Notes under the pieces: model-generated
Database searches by the model: none
Told to the model about the DNA's origin: nothing
Seen by the model: only the letters and a program-made list of their open reading frames with translations
Made by a program: the position numbers and the translations under genes
Shown: positions 62,486 to 64,000 of the stretch, piece after piece
Numbering within the stretch: position 1 is the first letter of the stretch
Layout: each line of letters begins with the position of its first letter
Assembly: GCF_001685355.1 (NCBI RefSeq)
Contig: NZ_CP016438.1
Span: 7,502,001-7,566,000 of the forward strand
DNA length: 64,000 bases
DNA from: Streptomyces lincolnensis
Lineage (GTDB): Bacteria; Actinomycetota; Actinomycetes; Streptomycetales; Streptomycetaceae
Reading direction: 5' to 3'

Positions 62486-64000
<1,515 letters not shown>

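Overview
The window is high-GC actinobacterial DNA and almost certainly Streptomyces. The evidence is strong third-position GC bias, frequent GTG starts, 1-8 nt stop/start overlaps, KdpD/KdpE and DUF3159 neighbourhoods, and Pgl/BREX type 2 genes. No rRNA, tRNA or CRISPR array was seen.

Left chromosomal segment (1-9490). This is a potassium/osmotic-homeostasis neighbourhood: the 3' part of kdpD, kdpE, an OB-fold protein, a DUF3159 membrane protein, two convergent TrkA-type K+ channel regulators, a tiny membrane protein and a large APC-superfamily permease. It ends with a TrmA/RumA-type tRNA/rRNA uracil methyltransferase.

Integrated defence island (about 9479-46353, 36.9 kb). The last ~60 bp of the methyltransferase gene plus ~110 bp of downstream DNA recur at 46286-46462. 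This marks attL and attR of a site-specific element inserted at the 3' end of that gene. An integrase and an excisionase lie inside, near the right end. The cargo is almost only defence: a three-gene pPIWI-RE operon (PIWI-like protein, DinG-type helicase, PD-(D/E)xK endonuclease), then a complete six-gene BREX type 2 (Pgl) operon read brxHI-brxD-pglZ-pglY-pglX-pglW from left to right (transcribed right to left). A divergent gene follows, encoding a fusion of an HsdM-like methylase with an atypical HPPF motif IV, a specificity-subunit-like middle and a HEPN-like C-terminus. An AbiEii-type nucleotidyltransferase toxin with its partner lies next to attR. No replication or conjugation genes were found.

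Second segment (46.4-56.6 kb). It holds decayed IS5-family transposases, a ribose catabolic/transport operon (rbsB-C-A-K-D) with a LacI-family regulator and a perfect 29-bp palindromic operator, a relic of the same AbiEii cassette, and two small proteins. It ends at a third, shortened copy of the att repeat (56572-56608). This suggests successive insertions at the same site.

Right segment (56.6-64 kb). It holds a tyrosinase with a histidine-rich partner, a chimeric pseudogene (2Fe-2S protein joined to an alpha-galactosidase end), a Ppx/GppA phosphatase, an ArsR/SRPBCC pair with a palindromic operator over the start codon, an HSL-type esterase, and katG running off the right edge.
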